DNA of 64,000 nucleotides from Sequoia sempervirens (lineage: Eukaryota > Streptophyta > Pinopsida > Cupressales > Cupressaceae): NCBI GenBank assembly GCA_007258455.2, contig VDFB02262731.1, positions 1-64,000 on the forward strand. The letters are read 5' to 3'. Below the pieces are notes generated by a model. The model was not told the DNA's origin, ran no database searches, and saw only the letters and a list, made by a program, of their open reading frames with translations. Positions 50,500 to 61,600 of this stretch are shown piece after piece (positions within the stretch are counted from its first letter, which is position 1; the number at the start of each line of letters is the position of its first letter). A program made the position numbers and the translations under genes.

Positions 50500-50867
50500 T
50501 CTATTGAGAAACAAAATCATCCTCAAGCATATCATAATCATCCAATGAAGCCCCTCCTACTGCTTTCGCCTACGCTTCTATGTTGCTTCCCTCTCAAAAC
50601 TAGCGATCTCATCCACAAAAAACATGGGCTCCACATCCTTGGCAATATAATTTGAATATAAACCGATGTCATCCATTCGATCCATGTGTCTCCTTTCCCT
50701 CCACATTTTTGACATGAAGACAAAGGTTCTATCATACAAATATGAGATCATTTGGGCACTTTTGAGTTGACCTATTATGCTTCTTCATGTAAACGAACTC
50801 AAATGTGCTCTAATTGCATTCACACTAAGAGCATTATAGGGATTGCACAAAATTGGATGCCAAGGCT
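50500..50867 (-). pseudogene. hAT transposase C-terminal dimerisation domain relic
   Basis: On the minus strand the conserved hAT C-terminal block is readable in one frame with stops. A Cys-rich segment is followed by STFEFVYMKKHNR (Trp codon before it now TAG), then TQKCPNDLIFV, then a shifted frame with YDRTFVFMSKMW and a charged tail. This block normally mediates transposase dimerisation. Its upstream end is cut by the LTR element at 50873 and continues at 58576-58625; CTAAA is present at both junctions. Non-functional. Confidence 0.7.
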
Positions 50868-50872
50868 CTAAA

Positions 50873-52798
50873 TGAAATATACCGAGCCAAATTTTTTCGT
50901 TTTTTCAAATAACAGATTACAACATTCAAGCAAGTGCACCCGTTAAGGTTAGATGGATAAACCGAAACGTGCAAGAAAGTAAACTCAAGATACAGAAGGG
51001 AACTCAACGTCAAGTATGTGCTACCCAATCCAAGGTGGAGTGAGGGGCGACCATATGACGGAGTGATTACAGAAAGCAAAGCTTGAAATGAAATGCTGAA
51101 TAATGAAACTACTCGACACCCAGAATGTGCTTGCTCACCCAGAGTGGGAAGTAGCTACCATAGGGCGGAGTTATACTATTTCAAACTAATACTGAAAGCA
51201 AACTTGAAGGAAATGCTGAATACTGAATCTACTCAACACCCAGAATGTGCTTGCTGACCCAAGACGGGAAAGTAGCGACCATAGGGCGGAGATTTAACTA
51301 CTACAAACTTCAATGAAATTGATCAATACAAATTCAAAGCAACAAGCTGGAGAATGACTGCCAGTACTACTGGTCAGTTTACAATGTAATATCATACGCC
51401 TGTCAAGATGTTAGAGCTGGATATATGAATCATTCAATACAATAAAATCTCTTTTTAGCTGAGTTCAAGAAACCACAGGGAATCAATACAACTTTGATAA
51501 TCAACAATCTGTTTTTCTGTTTTCCACAAGTCTGTAATTTCTGGTTAAAAACAGCAGCCTGTGACTTGTTGCAAATGCTCCTAACTCACTTATAACTCAT
51601 TCAACTTGCCTAAGAAATGATGCAAAAGACTACTATGACAAGGGCGCTCAAACCAGCAACTTAAAACCAACTTAAAATGCAACTATTAATTAATGCACAA
51701 CTCCCAATAAATGCTGAAAAGTACGGCCTGCTGAGAAAAGGCGATTTCCTTTTAAAAATCAAAGACTTGACAATAAAATCTAAGACTCTAGGAATATGTT
51801 CGTTTAACCCACACAATTCGAATAAGACAATACCCACAAACAATATTTTTGTCTTTTTTGAATTACAAACAAAAACTCCAATCTGCTGTAGCTAAAACAG
51901 CAAATACAGAAAACTCCCTAAAATGCAAACTTACTTAACAAGACCAAACGAAATACAAGCACAAATACAAATGCAAACTTACAAATGATTGAATCACTCA
52001 TAAGCATACTAAAATCTCCACTAGATGCTATCTCTCAAGCATGAAGTCGAGCCCAGACTAGGAGGCATTCATTCCTCGAAGAATTCCCGCAACCATTTCG
52101 GCAGCATAACATTAGCATAGTCCAAAGATGTCCAAATGATGAACCAAGTCTTCCTTATATAATTTCCTGCTGACTTCAAGAAACCCTAATCTCTTCTTCA
52201 AGTCAAAACCCTAATCCTCTTTAAGGAATGGCGTCCTTTTCTTTTCAAATTCAATATTGACCATTTTAATTAAATTCGATATTTTAATCATGGCGTCCAC
52301 TTTAGAGCTTGGTTTTGACTTTAGAAAAATAAGAAATAATCCTTTATGAAGGCGCCACCCTCAAAACCACTTTTTTTAAAACAACTTGAAGTCATTAGAC
52401 TAGGCCAAGGGGGTCAACGTTATAATATAATATTAAAACGTGACTTTAATTAATTATTACAACTTATCTCTCCAAATGCGCCCCGAAGCCATCAATGAGC
52501 AAGCCAACTGATCAAACTGACATAGGAAGTCAACCATGCTGGACCCGACTGTTGAACTGCTAAAAATAGAATTTACTAAAAATAGTAAATTCCGGAAAAT
52601 GCTCTGAATGCCGAGATGAACACACCACTGCGAAGCTCTCTGAAAACCCAGAAAAGATCCGCCATTGAATCCATCATCTCTGAGCAATGACCTCCTCAAA
52701 AATAGGAAACCCTAATTTATCTTCCGACTAGCCTTCGGGTTCCCAAGGAAAAGGCCAACGGTCACTAGAAAGATCAGGTTTGAGAAGGGGACATTACA
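50873..52798 (-). repeat. 3' LTR of the young family B element
   Basis: 1,926 bp. Contains a TATA box on the minus strand (TATATAAGG, about 52161-52153), the palindrome at 52569-52592, and a triplicated ~115-120 bp unit at about 51001-51350 (AATGTGCT...CATAGGGCGGAG). Confidence 0.92.
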
Positions 52799-55700
52799 AT
52801 CCGCCCTTCCCAAAATTGCTTGTCCTCAAGCAATACCACCACAACTCCAGTAATTTGAAGACTAATCCATACGCAACAAGTATGATCCCTGGTTCCCAAA
52901 TGCGTCTCAGGAAAAACCCACCATGCCGATGCTGCACCACTCTGATCACATCAATGAAAATATCATGCCAATGCTGCACTGACTCCCCTTGTAACTCCAA
53001 AGTGTTACCATCTATGATTCTCAAACCGAAAGATCTTAAAGGAAGGAAATCAAAATCATGCAACATCTCATGTCCACGATCCCCCGAATTAACAGTATCA
53101 ACGATACTACTATCAATCACCATTCTAAGCAATAGGAGAGATAGACTATTCAAATCAAAATCGAACTCCTCCGCATACCTCCACATGGTAACAAACGGGA
53201 CCATGACTGCAAGTGTGACCTCTACAAATCTTCTTGCAAAGAGGAAGGCAATCCTTTGCAAGAGCTCAACAAATTCAAACTCAGGACCCCACATGAATTC
53301 CCTATGCCTCAACTGAATTATCACGGCACAACTAAGAAGTCTGAAGAATTTTTTCACAATTCCAACCCCAAGAGTCTCAAAATATAGATTCAAAACATGG
53401 AGTAACTCATTGTCATGAACCAATAATGAAAATAAACCATTAGAGTTTGCATCACAAACCTCCAAAGTGGCTGAAAAACCCGCTAAAGCCATCTCCATCA
53501 GGGAACTACCTCTTCTTTGATCAGGAGTGAGGTACCAACTCTCCTGAATGAAAGTAACTCCATAAGTAAGGTGGCTGGTCTGCCTCCCACCAGCAAACTC
53601 GTGTCTCAAAATCTGCCCTTGTCTGAGCTTAAAGTCACTTCCAAGAACTACCGATCGTTGATCTTTCCAACCCATATTCAAAATTTCTCTCCAATCCATT
53701 TGTTGATGAACAAACGGAACCATCAAGTAGCTGGAAATGAGGGGAACAACATCAACAAGTCTGGAAATTTGTTCCTTATCCCTCCAAGAATCTTTTCCAT
53801 AAGTAATAAACTCTGACAACCCAAGTTGAGAATCCCAAACATGGATACTCAACTGGAAGTGATTTTCAACACACTGCAAAGAAATCTCTACACATTCCAA
53901 AGTGCTAGTGAAAACCAAGTGCCTTCTCACGAAACTGATGCCCCTTCTAGTAAATCCTTGAAGCTTAACCATGAAAGCTTCCACATTAAGGGAGTATGAA
54001 ACATAGAGTGGCTTCAATTTCCGCTCCCAAAACTGATCAATATGATTCCAAACATCATTCCACCCAAGGGATGGATTGTCAAGAGTGCAACTACCAAAGT
54101 CTAGTTCACCTTTTCCCCATTCCTCCTGAGTAGTAGGTCTGAAATCTTCACTCGTTGCTGCTGTGATGAAGTTACCAACAGCTACCAAGACTTGTCTCTT
54201 CAACACCTTGATGTCATAGATGTTGAAATTACCTTGCTTCGTCACCTCCCATGTAGAACCTTCATCCTCAAAGCCACTTATGCATCCATTACTACTCAAC
54301 ATACGTGGCACATCCTCATGGAGTGATATCGAAGCATCCAAGCACTGGAAACCAGAATCAGTTTCATTCTCCATTTCATCCTCTACTTCATAGAGAGGAT
54401 TATCATAACTTTTCTCATCACCTTCTTGAAAAAGAGGATTGTCATAAACTTGAAAGTCATTCCTTTCATCTTGCTGCTCCAAATCTGCACATGCAACCTT
54501 TGATTTTCTTGTGAAACCTTCAAGATCAAACTCCTCTCGAAGACTATCACTCTCATCAATTACTTGCTTGATTTCTCCAGCCCTTCGTGCATCCTCTTGC
54601 TCCTTGAAAAGTTTGAAATCTGCAAACTGGTCTTCAACCTTTCTTAGAGCCAACTGAGTTTCTTTCAACTTGTCCTCAGTTGATTTAAGCTCCAAGGTGA
54701 GCTCATCAACCATACTCTCCCTTTCTTCGAAAACAATGAAGGCCTTCTTTGCAGATTCAACGGCATGATCTTGATCTTCAATCAAGTGTATGAATGCTGA
54801 TTTCAATGTCTCCAAAGAGCCTCTGATAAGTTGCAAGTTAGGAAGAGCAACTTCATCCTTAACTCCACTTCGTCTCTCTTCAGACTGAGCCTTCCAATAG
54901 AGATCATCAACCAAATTGTGTGTGCGATCAAATAGGGATAGCGTTTGTACTTCTTTTCCAAAAGATACCTTGCATTGATCTTCCCACTCATGAACATGCA
55001 AAGAAGGTGAACTGCTGATAGGCTGCAACTGAAAATCAGAACTTCGTTCCTTGCCTTTGCTGCCCTCTTTGCTACCCCAACATTCTTGTACTTCACCACC
55101 AACTAGCAGAGAATGCTCATCATCATAAAAAGCATCATACTCCACAAATTCTTCAACCCATTGCTTGCAACCAGCTTCGTGTATTGGTAAATCTGATTTG
55201 TGTTTAATAACACTTTCAAACTCTCCATCTTCAAGAGCCATATGGACTTCTAGCTCTTCTTCTTCATCCCGACCTCCTTGATCAAACATTAGACCAGTAT
55301 CCAACCTACTCAAGGAATCATGTTTGTCCGCTGTTCGGAAAGTTTCTGTAACCACAAATTCCTCTTTAGTGGCTGCAACCACTCCAAAGAGATCATTATG
55401 GAATTTTGTGGAACAATCTTCTTCTTCAAAGACAACTTCTCCTCCAAGGGCCACCTCATAGTCTACTGTGCAACCTGGTTCTTGTTCTTCATCAGGATCA
55501 AAGGGAAACTTATCCCACACAGGTTCTTTAACATAACTTGATGCCATCACACCCGGATCCCAAATGCTAGTGAGCTGATTAAGATGATCAACTGGAAAAA
55601 ACTTATCATGCTCCCCTTGTAGTGATGACTCTTTGAATAAGTCAAGTCCTAATTCACTTAAGCTGAAATCATCAAAAAAGTTTTTCTCCAATGGCTCAGT

Positions 55701-56531
55701 TTGCTGATCAATCCCAAGACCAACAATGTCACCCCCGAAATGAAGTGAAGACTCTTCAATGTTTGTTGTTTGAAAAACTTCATCTTCATTATCTTCTATG
55801 GAACCCTCATGAGAGAGTATGTTGCTGGTTTTTTCATGTGAGACTTCTTGGGAAGTTAAGACAGCAACACGAGGAAAATCCTTCCTCATCAAATCTTCAA
55901 TAAGAGGAGGTACAAACACATCGAAATCATTACCAACTTCATCACTTTGGTAACGGTCATAAGCTGATTCAAAGACACCAATAGTATTTCCTTCAACTTG
56001 CTCTTCTTCACTTGCTATCACATGCAAGTCAAGGGGCGTATTATGAGGCTCTTCCACACACTCTTCAACTGTCACGTTTTCTCCTTCGAGCTCACGATCA
56101 TTTTGATGTGATATGTGCACCTTGTTTGTGCCATCTTCAATGCTAGATGACTGATTTTTCTCTTCATCTTGCATATTTGTCGGCTGCAATCCACAAATAG
56201 GCACTTCATCTCCTTCCTTCTTTGATTCTTCGAACAAAGCTTGTTCTGCTTCCCTTTTTATCCTTTTCCTAATGTGGTCCACCATCTTCCACTTCTCGGG
56301 CTCCACTGATGCCACACACTTCAAATGGGAATCAAATGAAACATTGTACCTATAATCATCTGGCATGGTTTGATATTGCTCACGGAGTTTGACAGCCTCA
56401 TCTTCACATTGTCTTTTAAACTGTCTAGCATATTCAATGAAGTCCCTTACGACATCACTAACCTTTCCTTCCTCCGATGCCATAGTTGAATCTGACTTCT
56501 CACGACCCATAGGCCTTAGAAAATGCAACAT
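52794..56531 (-). CDS. Intact 1,245-residue retroelement ORF of unknown function
   Basis: The only ORF of the young element, intact from ATG at 56531; a second in-frame ATG lies 7 codons on (MGREKSDSTM). The N-terminal ~560 residues are strongly acidic (many Glu/Asp, Ser). Residues ~570-700 look like a coiled coil (LELKSTEDKLKETQLALRKV). Residues ~800-1245 are mixed and more hydrophobic, with Trp-rich segments. The last codons run through the hairpin and purine tract (CLRTSNFGKGG), so the stop lies at the LTR junction. I see no CCHC knuckle, protease DTG, RT YxDD, RNase H or integrase motif. A gag-like structural protein or a captured host sequence are both possible; I cannot name it. Length and intactness in a recent insertion suggest selection until recently. 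Confidence 0.85.
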   Translation of the reverse strand: MLHFLRPMGREKSDSTMASEEGKVSDVVRDFIEYARQFKRQCEDEAVKLREQYQTMPDDYRYNVSFDSHLKCVASVEPEKWKMVDHIRKRIKREAEQALFEESKKEGDEVPICGLQPTNMQDEEKNQSSSIEDGTNKVHISHQNDRELEGENVTVEECVEEPHNTPLDLHVIASEEEQVEGNTIGVFESAYDRYQSDEVGNDFDVFVPPLIEDLMRKDFPRVAVLTSQEVSHEKTSNILSHEGSIEDNEDEVFQTTNIEESSLHFGGDIVGLGIDQQTEPLEKNFFDDFSLSELGLDLFKESSLQGEHDKFFPVDHLNQLTSIWDPGVMASSYVKEPVWDKFPFDPDEEQEPGCTVDYEVALGGEVVFEEEDCSTKFHNDLFGVVAATKEEFVVTETFRTADKHDSLSRLDTGLMFDQGGRDEEEELEVHMALEDGEFESVIKHKSDLPIHEAGCKQWVEEFVEYDAFYDDEHSLLVGGEVQECWGSKEGSKGKERSSDFQLQPISSSPSLHVHEWEDQCKVSFGKEVQTLSLFDRTHNLVDDLYWKAQSEERRSGVKDEVALPNLQLIRGSLETLKSAFIHLIEDQDHAVESAKKAFIVFEERESMVDELTLELKSTEDKLKETQLALRKVEDQFADFKLFKEQEDARRAGEIKQVIDESDSLREEFDLEGFTRKSKVACADLEQQDERNDFQVYDNPLFQEGDEKSYDNPLYEVEDEMENETDSGFQCLDASISLHEDVPRMLSSNGCISGFEDEGSTWEVTKQGNFNIYDIKVLKRQVLVAVGNFITAATSEDFRPTTQEEWGKGELDFGSCTLDNPSLGWNDVWNHIDQFWERKLKPLYVSYSLNVEAFMVKLQGFTRRGISFVRRHLVFTSTLECVEISLQCVENHFQLSIHVWDSQLGLSEFITYGKDSWRDKEQISRLVDVVPLISSYLMVPFVHQQMDWREILNMGWKDQRSVVLGSDFKLRQGQILRHEFAGGRQTSHLTYGVTFIQESWYLTPDQRRGSSLMEMALAGFSATLEVCDANSNGLFSLLVHDNELLHVLNLYFETLGVGIVKKFFRLLSCAVIIQLRHREFMWGPEFEFVELLQRIAFLFARRFVEVTLAVMVPFVTMWRYAEEFDFDLNSLSLLLLRMVIDSSIVDTVNSGDRGHEMLHDFDFLPLRSFGLRIIDGNTLELQGESVQHWHDIFIDVIRVVQHRHGGFFLRRIWEPGIILVAYGLVFKLLELWWYCLRTSNFGKGGL
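52801..52833 (-). other. PPT-adjacent hairpin and polypurine tract
   Basis: Arms TTGCTTG and CAAGCAA with loop AGGA (52833-52816), then TTTTGGGAAGGGCGG (52815-52801) next to the LTR start. These bases also encode the last residues of the ORF. Confidence 0.85.
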
Positions 56532-56631
56532 CTTTGAAACTTCTGAAAACTAATACTGAACTCAGCTCTGACCTCTGATGTAGAATCTGTTTTCTCTGTC
56601 AAGTGAACTCTGATGGGCACAGGATGGCAGG

Positions 56632-56649
56632 ATCTTGGCTCTGATACCA
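56632..56649 (-). other. Primer-binding site for initiator tRNA-Met
   Basis: TGGTATCAGAGCC on the minus strand, one base after the 5' LTR. Confidence 0.92.
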
Positions 56650-56650
56650 C

Positions 56651-58575
56651 TGAAATATACCGAGCCAAATTTTTTCGTTTTTTCAAATAACAGATTACAA
56701 CATTCAAGCAAGTGCACCCGTTAAGGTTAGATGGATAAACCGAAACGTGCAAGAAAGTAAACTCAAGATACAGAAGGGAACTCAACGTCAAGTATGTGCT
56801 ACCCAATCCAAGGTGGAGTGAGGGGCGACCATATGACGGAGTGATTACAGAAAGCAAAGCTTGAAATGAAATGCTGAATAATGAAACTACTCGACACCCA
56901 GAATGTGCTTGCTCACCCAGAGTGGGAAGTAGCTACCATAGGGCGGAGTTATACTATTTCAAACTAATACTGAAAGCAAACTTGAAGGAAATGCTGAATA
57001 CTGAATCTACTCAACACCCAGAATGTGCTTGCTGACCCAAGACGGGAAAGTAGCGACCATAGGGCTGAGATTTAACTACTACAAACTTCAATGAAATTGA
57101 TCAATACAAATTCAAAGCAACAAGCTGGAGAATGACTGCCAGTACTACTGGTCAGTTTACAATGTAATATCATACGCCTGTCAAGATGTTAGAGCTGGAT
57201 ATATGAATCATTCAATACAATAAAATCTCTTTTTAGCTGAGTTCAAGAAACCACAGGGAATCAATACAACTTTGATAATCAACAATCTGTTTTTCTGTTT
57301 TCCACAAGTCTGTAATTTCTGGTTAAAAACAGCAGCCTGTGACTTGTTGCAAATGCTCCTAACTCACTTATAACTCATTCAACTTGCCTAAGAAATGATG
57401 CAAAAGACTACTATGACAAGGGCGCTCAAACCAGCAACTTAAAACCAACTTAAAATGCAACTATTAATTAATGCACAACTCCCAATAAATGCTGAAAAGT
57501 ACGGCCTGCTGAGAAAAGGCGATTTCCTTTTAAAAATCAAAGACTTGACAATAAAATCTAAGACTCTAGGAATATGTTCGTTTAACCCACACAATTCGAA
57601 TAAGACAATACCCACAAACAATATTTTTGTCTTTTTTGAATTACAAACAAAAACTCCAATCTGCTGTAGCTAAAACAGCAAATACAGAAAACTCCCTAAA
57701 ATGCAAACTTACTTAACAAGACCAAACGAAATACAAGCACAAATACAAATGCAAACTTACAAATGATTGAATCACTCATAAGCATACTAAAATCTCCACT
57801 AGATGCTATCTCTCAAGCATGAAGTCGAGCCCAGACTAGGAGGCATTCATTCCTCGAAGAATTCCCGCAACCATTTCGGCAGCATAACATTAGCATAGTC
57901 CAAAGATGTCCAAATGATGAACCAAGTCTTCCTTATATAATTTCCTGCTGACTTCAAGAAACCCTAATCTCTTCTTCAAGTCAAAACCCTAATCCTCTTT
58001 AAGGAATGGCGTCCTTTTCTTTTCAAATTCAATATTGACCATTTTAATTAAATTTGATATTTTAATCATGGCGTCCACTTTAGAGCTTGGTTTTGACTTT
58101 AGAAAAATAAGAAATAATCCTTTATGAAGGCGCCACCCTCAAAACCACTTTTTTTAAAACAACTTGAAGTCATTAGACTAGGCCAAGGGGGTCAACGTTA
58201 TAATATAATATTAAAACGTGACTTTAATTAATTATTACAACTTATCTCTCCAAATGCGCCCGAAGCCATCAATGAGCAAGCCAACTGATCAAACTGACAT
58301 AGGAAGTCAACCATGCTGGACCCGACTGTTGAACTGTTAAAAATAGAATTTACTAAAAATAGTAAATTCCGGAAAATGCTTTGAATGCCGAGATGAACAC
58401 ACCACTGCGAAGCTCTCTGAAAACCCAGAAAAGATCCGCCATTGAATCCATCATCTCTGAGCAATGACCTCCTCAAAAATAGGAAACCCTAATTTATCTT
58501 CCGACTAGCCTTCGGGTTCCCAAGGAAAAGGCCAACGGTCACTAGAAAGATCAGGTTTGAGAAGGGGACATTACA
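56651..58575 (-). repeat. 5' LTR of the young family B element
   Basis: 1,925 bp. TATA box on the minus strand (about 57939-57931) predicts U3 of ~0.65 kb and R-U5 of ~1.25 kb. Differences from the other LTR that I saw: T for C near 57066, 58053, 58337 and 58381, and one C fewer near 58260. Confidence 0.92.
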
Positions 58576-58625
58576 CTAAAGCTTTGGTGTTTTTGAAGCA
58601 TAGTCTTCCCATCACAAACATACAA
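58576..58625 (-). pseudogene. hAT transposase relic, upstream piece
   Basis: On the minus strand this short piece reads into the block resumed at 50867 (DGKTMLQKHQSF then RALAS). It matches the segment just before the conserved hAT Cys/Trp motif. Upstream of ~58625 the similarity is lost. Confidence 0.5.
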
Positions 58626-61600
58626 GAACAAAATTTATAACTTTGTAAGTAACTAAGTAAACTTATAAAGTTAAACTACAATTGCACTTATTAAACTTAG
58701 TTAACTTATTTATTTTTCTTAACCTGGTTACTAAGTCACTCTCCTTCAATTTTATATAGCTAAAGAAAACAACCTCCCCTCCACAACCTTGTAAACCTGC
58801 AACTCATCTAGAAATAGGTCTCAAAGGCCTTCATCAAGTTTCATCCTCTCTATGCATGGGTTGAGGGCCGGCCATCCTAGTAACCTCCAAATGGTGCAGA
58901 CTATCCAGTCCTGAAAATGGGGACACCCCCTCCAAGTCCTCAGGATGTCAGGGACGTCACCTAAACCCTCAAGAATCCATCCATGTAGAACACTGAATAT
59001 TTATTATGCAATCATCCAGTACCAAAAGGAATACTTCAGAACATGTTTTAAGAACAAAGAAAAATTGAGATAATGAAATATAAACCACTATATTCTAATT
59101 TTAAACCACCATACCCTAGAATGCACCATAATCTCATATAAATCTTAAAATACATGTACACGTCAATACTCTTCAAACATGTGCAAAAGCAACCACAAGA
59201 AAGAATTCAATGATCTTTTCAACACTTGTAGAAGAGCAAAATGACTCCAGCTTCCAGCAATGTGCCTTTAGCTCCACTTCCTCCAAAGTTACATAAGCAA
59301 ACAAAAAGTAAGATAAAAAGAATGCTAAAAAAATGTCTTCACAGCAGTATAATTAATTTATTTGTAACTCTTAGTATAACTATAACAAGTATAACCTTAG
59401 TTCAGCCCTGTAGCAGCAATGGAATGATCCTTTTTGTGTGCCAAATTATCCCCAAATAACAACATATTGTTTCATCCATACACACACATAAGATAAAGAT
59501 TGTCTTTAGATTCTAATTCTTCTTCACATTAATATCAACCTCCTCATAAGGGTATTTTTGCAAACCAACAAAAAAAATTCAGTCTTCTGGAACAGGGAGG
59601 ATGCTGAGGAACAGAGCAGCCCAGCAAGTGGCCTACATGTGGAATATAAGGCCTCCAGGGTTGAAGATGAAGCTGTTTCAAGGAAAGCAGCTAACCTTAC
59701 CAGGTTTGAAGCCCACAGCCATATATTAGCTGGGTGTTACGTTTAAATGCCAAAGCAGAGAGTTTAGAAACCAGCCTAGAGCAATAAGGCAAGGAGGCGG
59801 CCATGTGAAGATTGGCATGGCTAATTTGAAGGCTTGCACAGGCTAGTATGAAAATGGTGCCAGAAAGACAAGTGTAGCCCACATACAAGCATGACGTAGT
59901 AATAGAATGCAGAAAACGACCATGCAAATTTAAAGAGGGAGCTGACAATGGTGCAAATGCATACATGGCATGTATAAGAGTAGGCCAAAAAACAATAGAT
60001 GGCAAAGCAATATAAAAGATAAGGCACAAGGATGTTCCAATTCCCTGTTTAACATGAAGCCAGTGTGGTATAGAAGGCCAACACAGCCATAATTAGCTTG
60101 CCACATACAAACCAAAGGCTGTGTGATGTTGAGTATAGCACGCAATTGTTAAAAGCCACAGCCTTGAGCACAGTCAAATGAGAAACCAATGCATAGTAAT
60201 GATTCAATGGAGTGGGAATTAGTGAGAACTTATAATAGCCTGCACAGTGAAGAGGTGATTAAACAATGAACCACAGAGATATATTGAACATGATGCACAA
60301 GGCCTGCACAGTGCTGAAAGGCACAGACCAAAGAGTAAAAGGAGCACAGCCATGAAGTTTGAAATAGTGTAGTATGTAAAAGAGATGGCATAAATAATCC
60401 AGCATGGTTTGTGCAAAAATAGAATAAGTTTTGTGCACATGTTGAAAGACTGTGCATATGCTTAGAGGCCTTGTATATGATGTCCTGAAAGCTAGTGTTT
60501 GTCTTAAAAGCTAGCACAGCATTTGGAATGCCCAGCATGACATAAGAGTTTAATTGAAACATTCAGGAATGGTGCATAAGCAATGTAGAAACCAGCACAA
60601 GGAAATGTTTCAAATGGCATGGCCAATGAATATTGCACAGATAAACATAACATGGCACCAAAATATAGGGCACACCAAAATGAGACCTGCATGGAGTTTC
60701 CAAGAGGTCTAGCATGGAGAAATAAGTGCCTACATGGAGGTAGCAGACTGCACAGGCCACAAATGATTTAAGAAAACCTTTGGTTTGAGATAAATTCTCA
60801 GTGGTTGTTGAATCTTTTTAATCCAATGGCCCACACTATCCTAAAGCCTTGCAAGAGATAAATTATTAAAACCCCCAACATTGGCTGAAGGAAGGCTCAG
60901 TTGGCAGCTAGGCCCACCAATATATAAGCAGCACATACCTTTGTAAAAAGCCCATGAATACAAAGAGAAGGCATGTTTTAGTAAAACAGTAGCCACACCA
61001 TCCAATGGATTTAAATCAACAGCTCCCAAGACTTTGAGGAGGTAGGGAAGGGGGTATCAGAGGTAAAACCCCACCATTGACTGGGAGCTGCCAGCACGCA
61101 AGTGGAGGAGCCCGCAAAATGTATTTTAAATTTTTAATCTTAGCAATTGAAATAAAGGTCCACATAAGTTTTAGAGCATGCATTTAAATATGTGAAGCTT
61201 GGATTTAGTATTAAAAGATTTAAAAGGGCCACCTATTAAATTATTGCCATTATTTAAGAATTCAAATGCATATGAAAAGGTGCACACAAGGTAATACTAA
61301 AAGGGCTTTAATATTTAAGTATGTGTGAGCTTGAATTAATTGATTTGCAGAGTAAAAGGTGGGGGAAAATATTCATGCACAGGTAAAACAAATGAGAGTA
61401 GATAATGAAGTCAAAGGCAAATATTCAAGTGAAGCTTTGATATGAATGGTGAGAAATGGAAAATTATTCAGGGGAAGTGAAAAGCAAGTGAACTGTGAAA
61501 GCGAATATTAAAATGAAAGTTTCAATATTTGATCTTTTCCTAGGGTAAGTGAGCCGATATATTATTTTGCTGCCATAATATTAGCTCAAAGGTGAAGTAA

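Larger units (their letters stand above)
50873..58575 (-). mobile_element. Young full-length family B LTR retrotransposon, non-autonomous
   Basis: 7,703 bp. LTRs at 50873-52798 and 56651-58575 are flanked by the perfect duplication CTAAA (50868-50872 and 58576-58580). Minus-strand order: 5' LTR, primer site (56649-56632), ~100-nt leader, one 1,245-codon ORF, hairpin and purine tract (52833-52801), 3' LTR. By eye the LTRs differ at four C/T positions and one single-base indel, so the insertion is recent. The interior contains only the single ORF and no RT, RNase H, integrase or protease motif. Movement in trans by a related Gypsy chromovirus is inferred from the shared LTR start and PPT hairpin. 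Confidence 0.92.

Noticed and set aside
50834..51079. 81-residue minus-strand frame running from the LTR into the flank, and its partner at 56516-56857
   Set aside because: The shared part is LTR sequence; the tail in the flank is the hAT relic frame and the other is the element leader. Neither is an independent gene.
52780..53316. A 178-residue plus-strand open frame opposite the long minus ORF
   Set aside because: It is antisense to the 1,245-codon ORF, has no separate signal, and overlaps the PPT and LTR junction.
59697..60760. Cluster of overlapping minus-strand frames rich in Leu, Cys, His and Ser
   Set aside because: They overlap each other in different frames, match no family I know, and lie in what looks like old LTR sequence.
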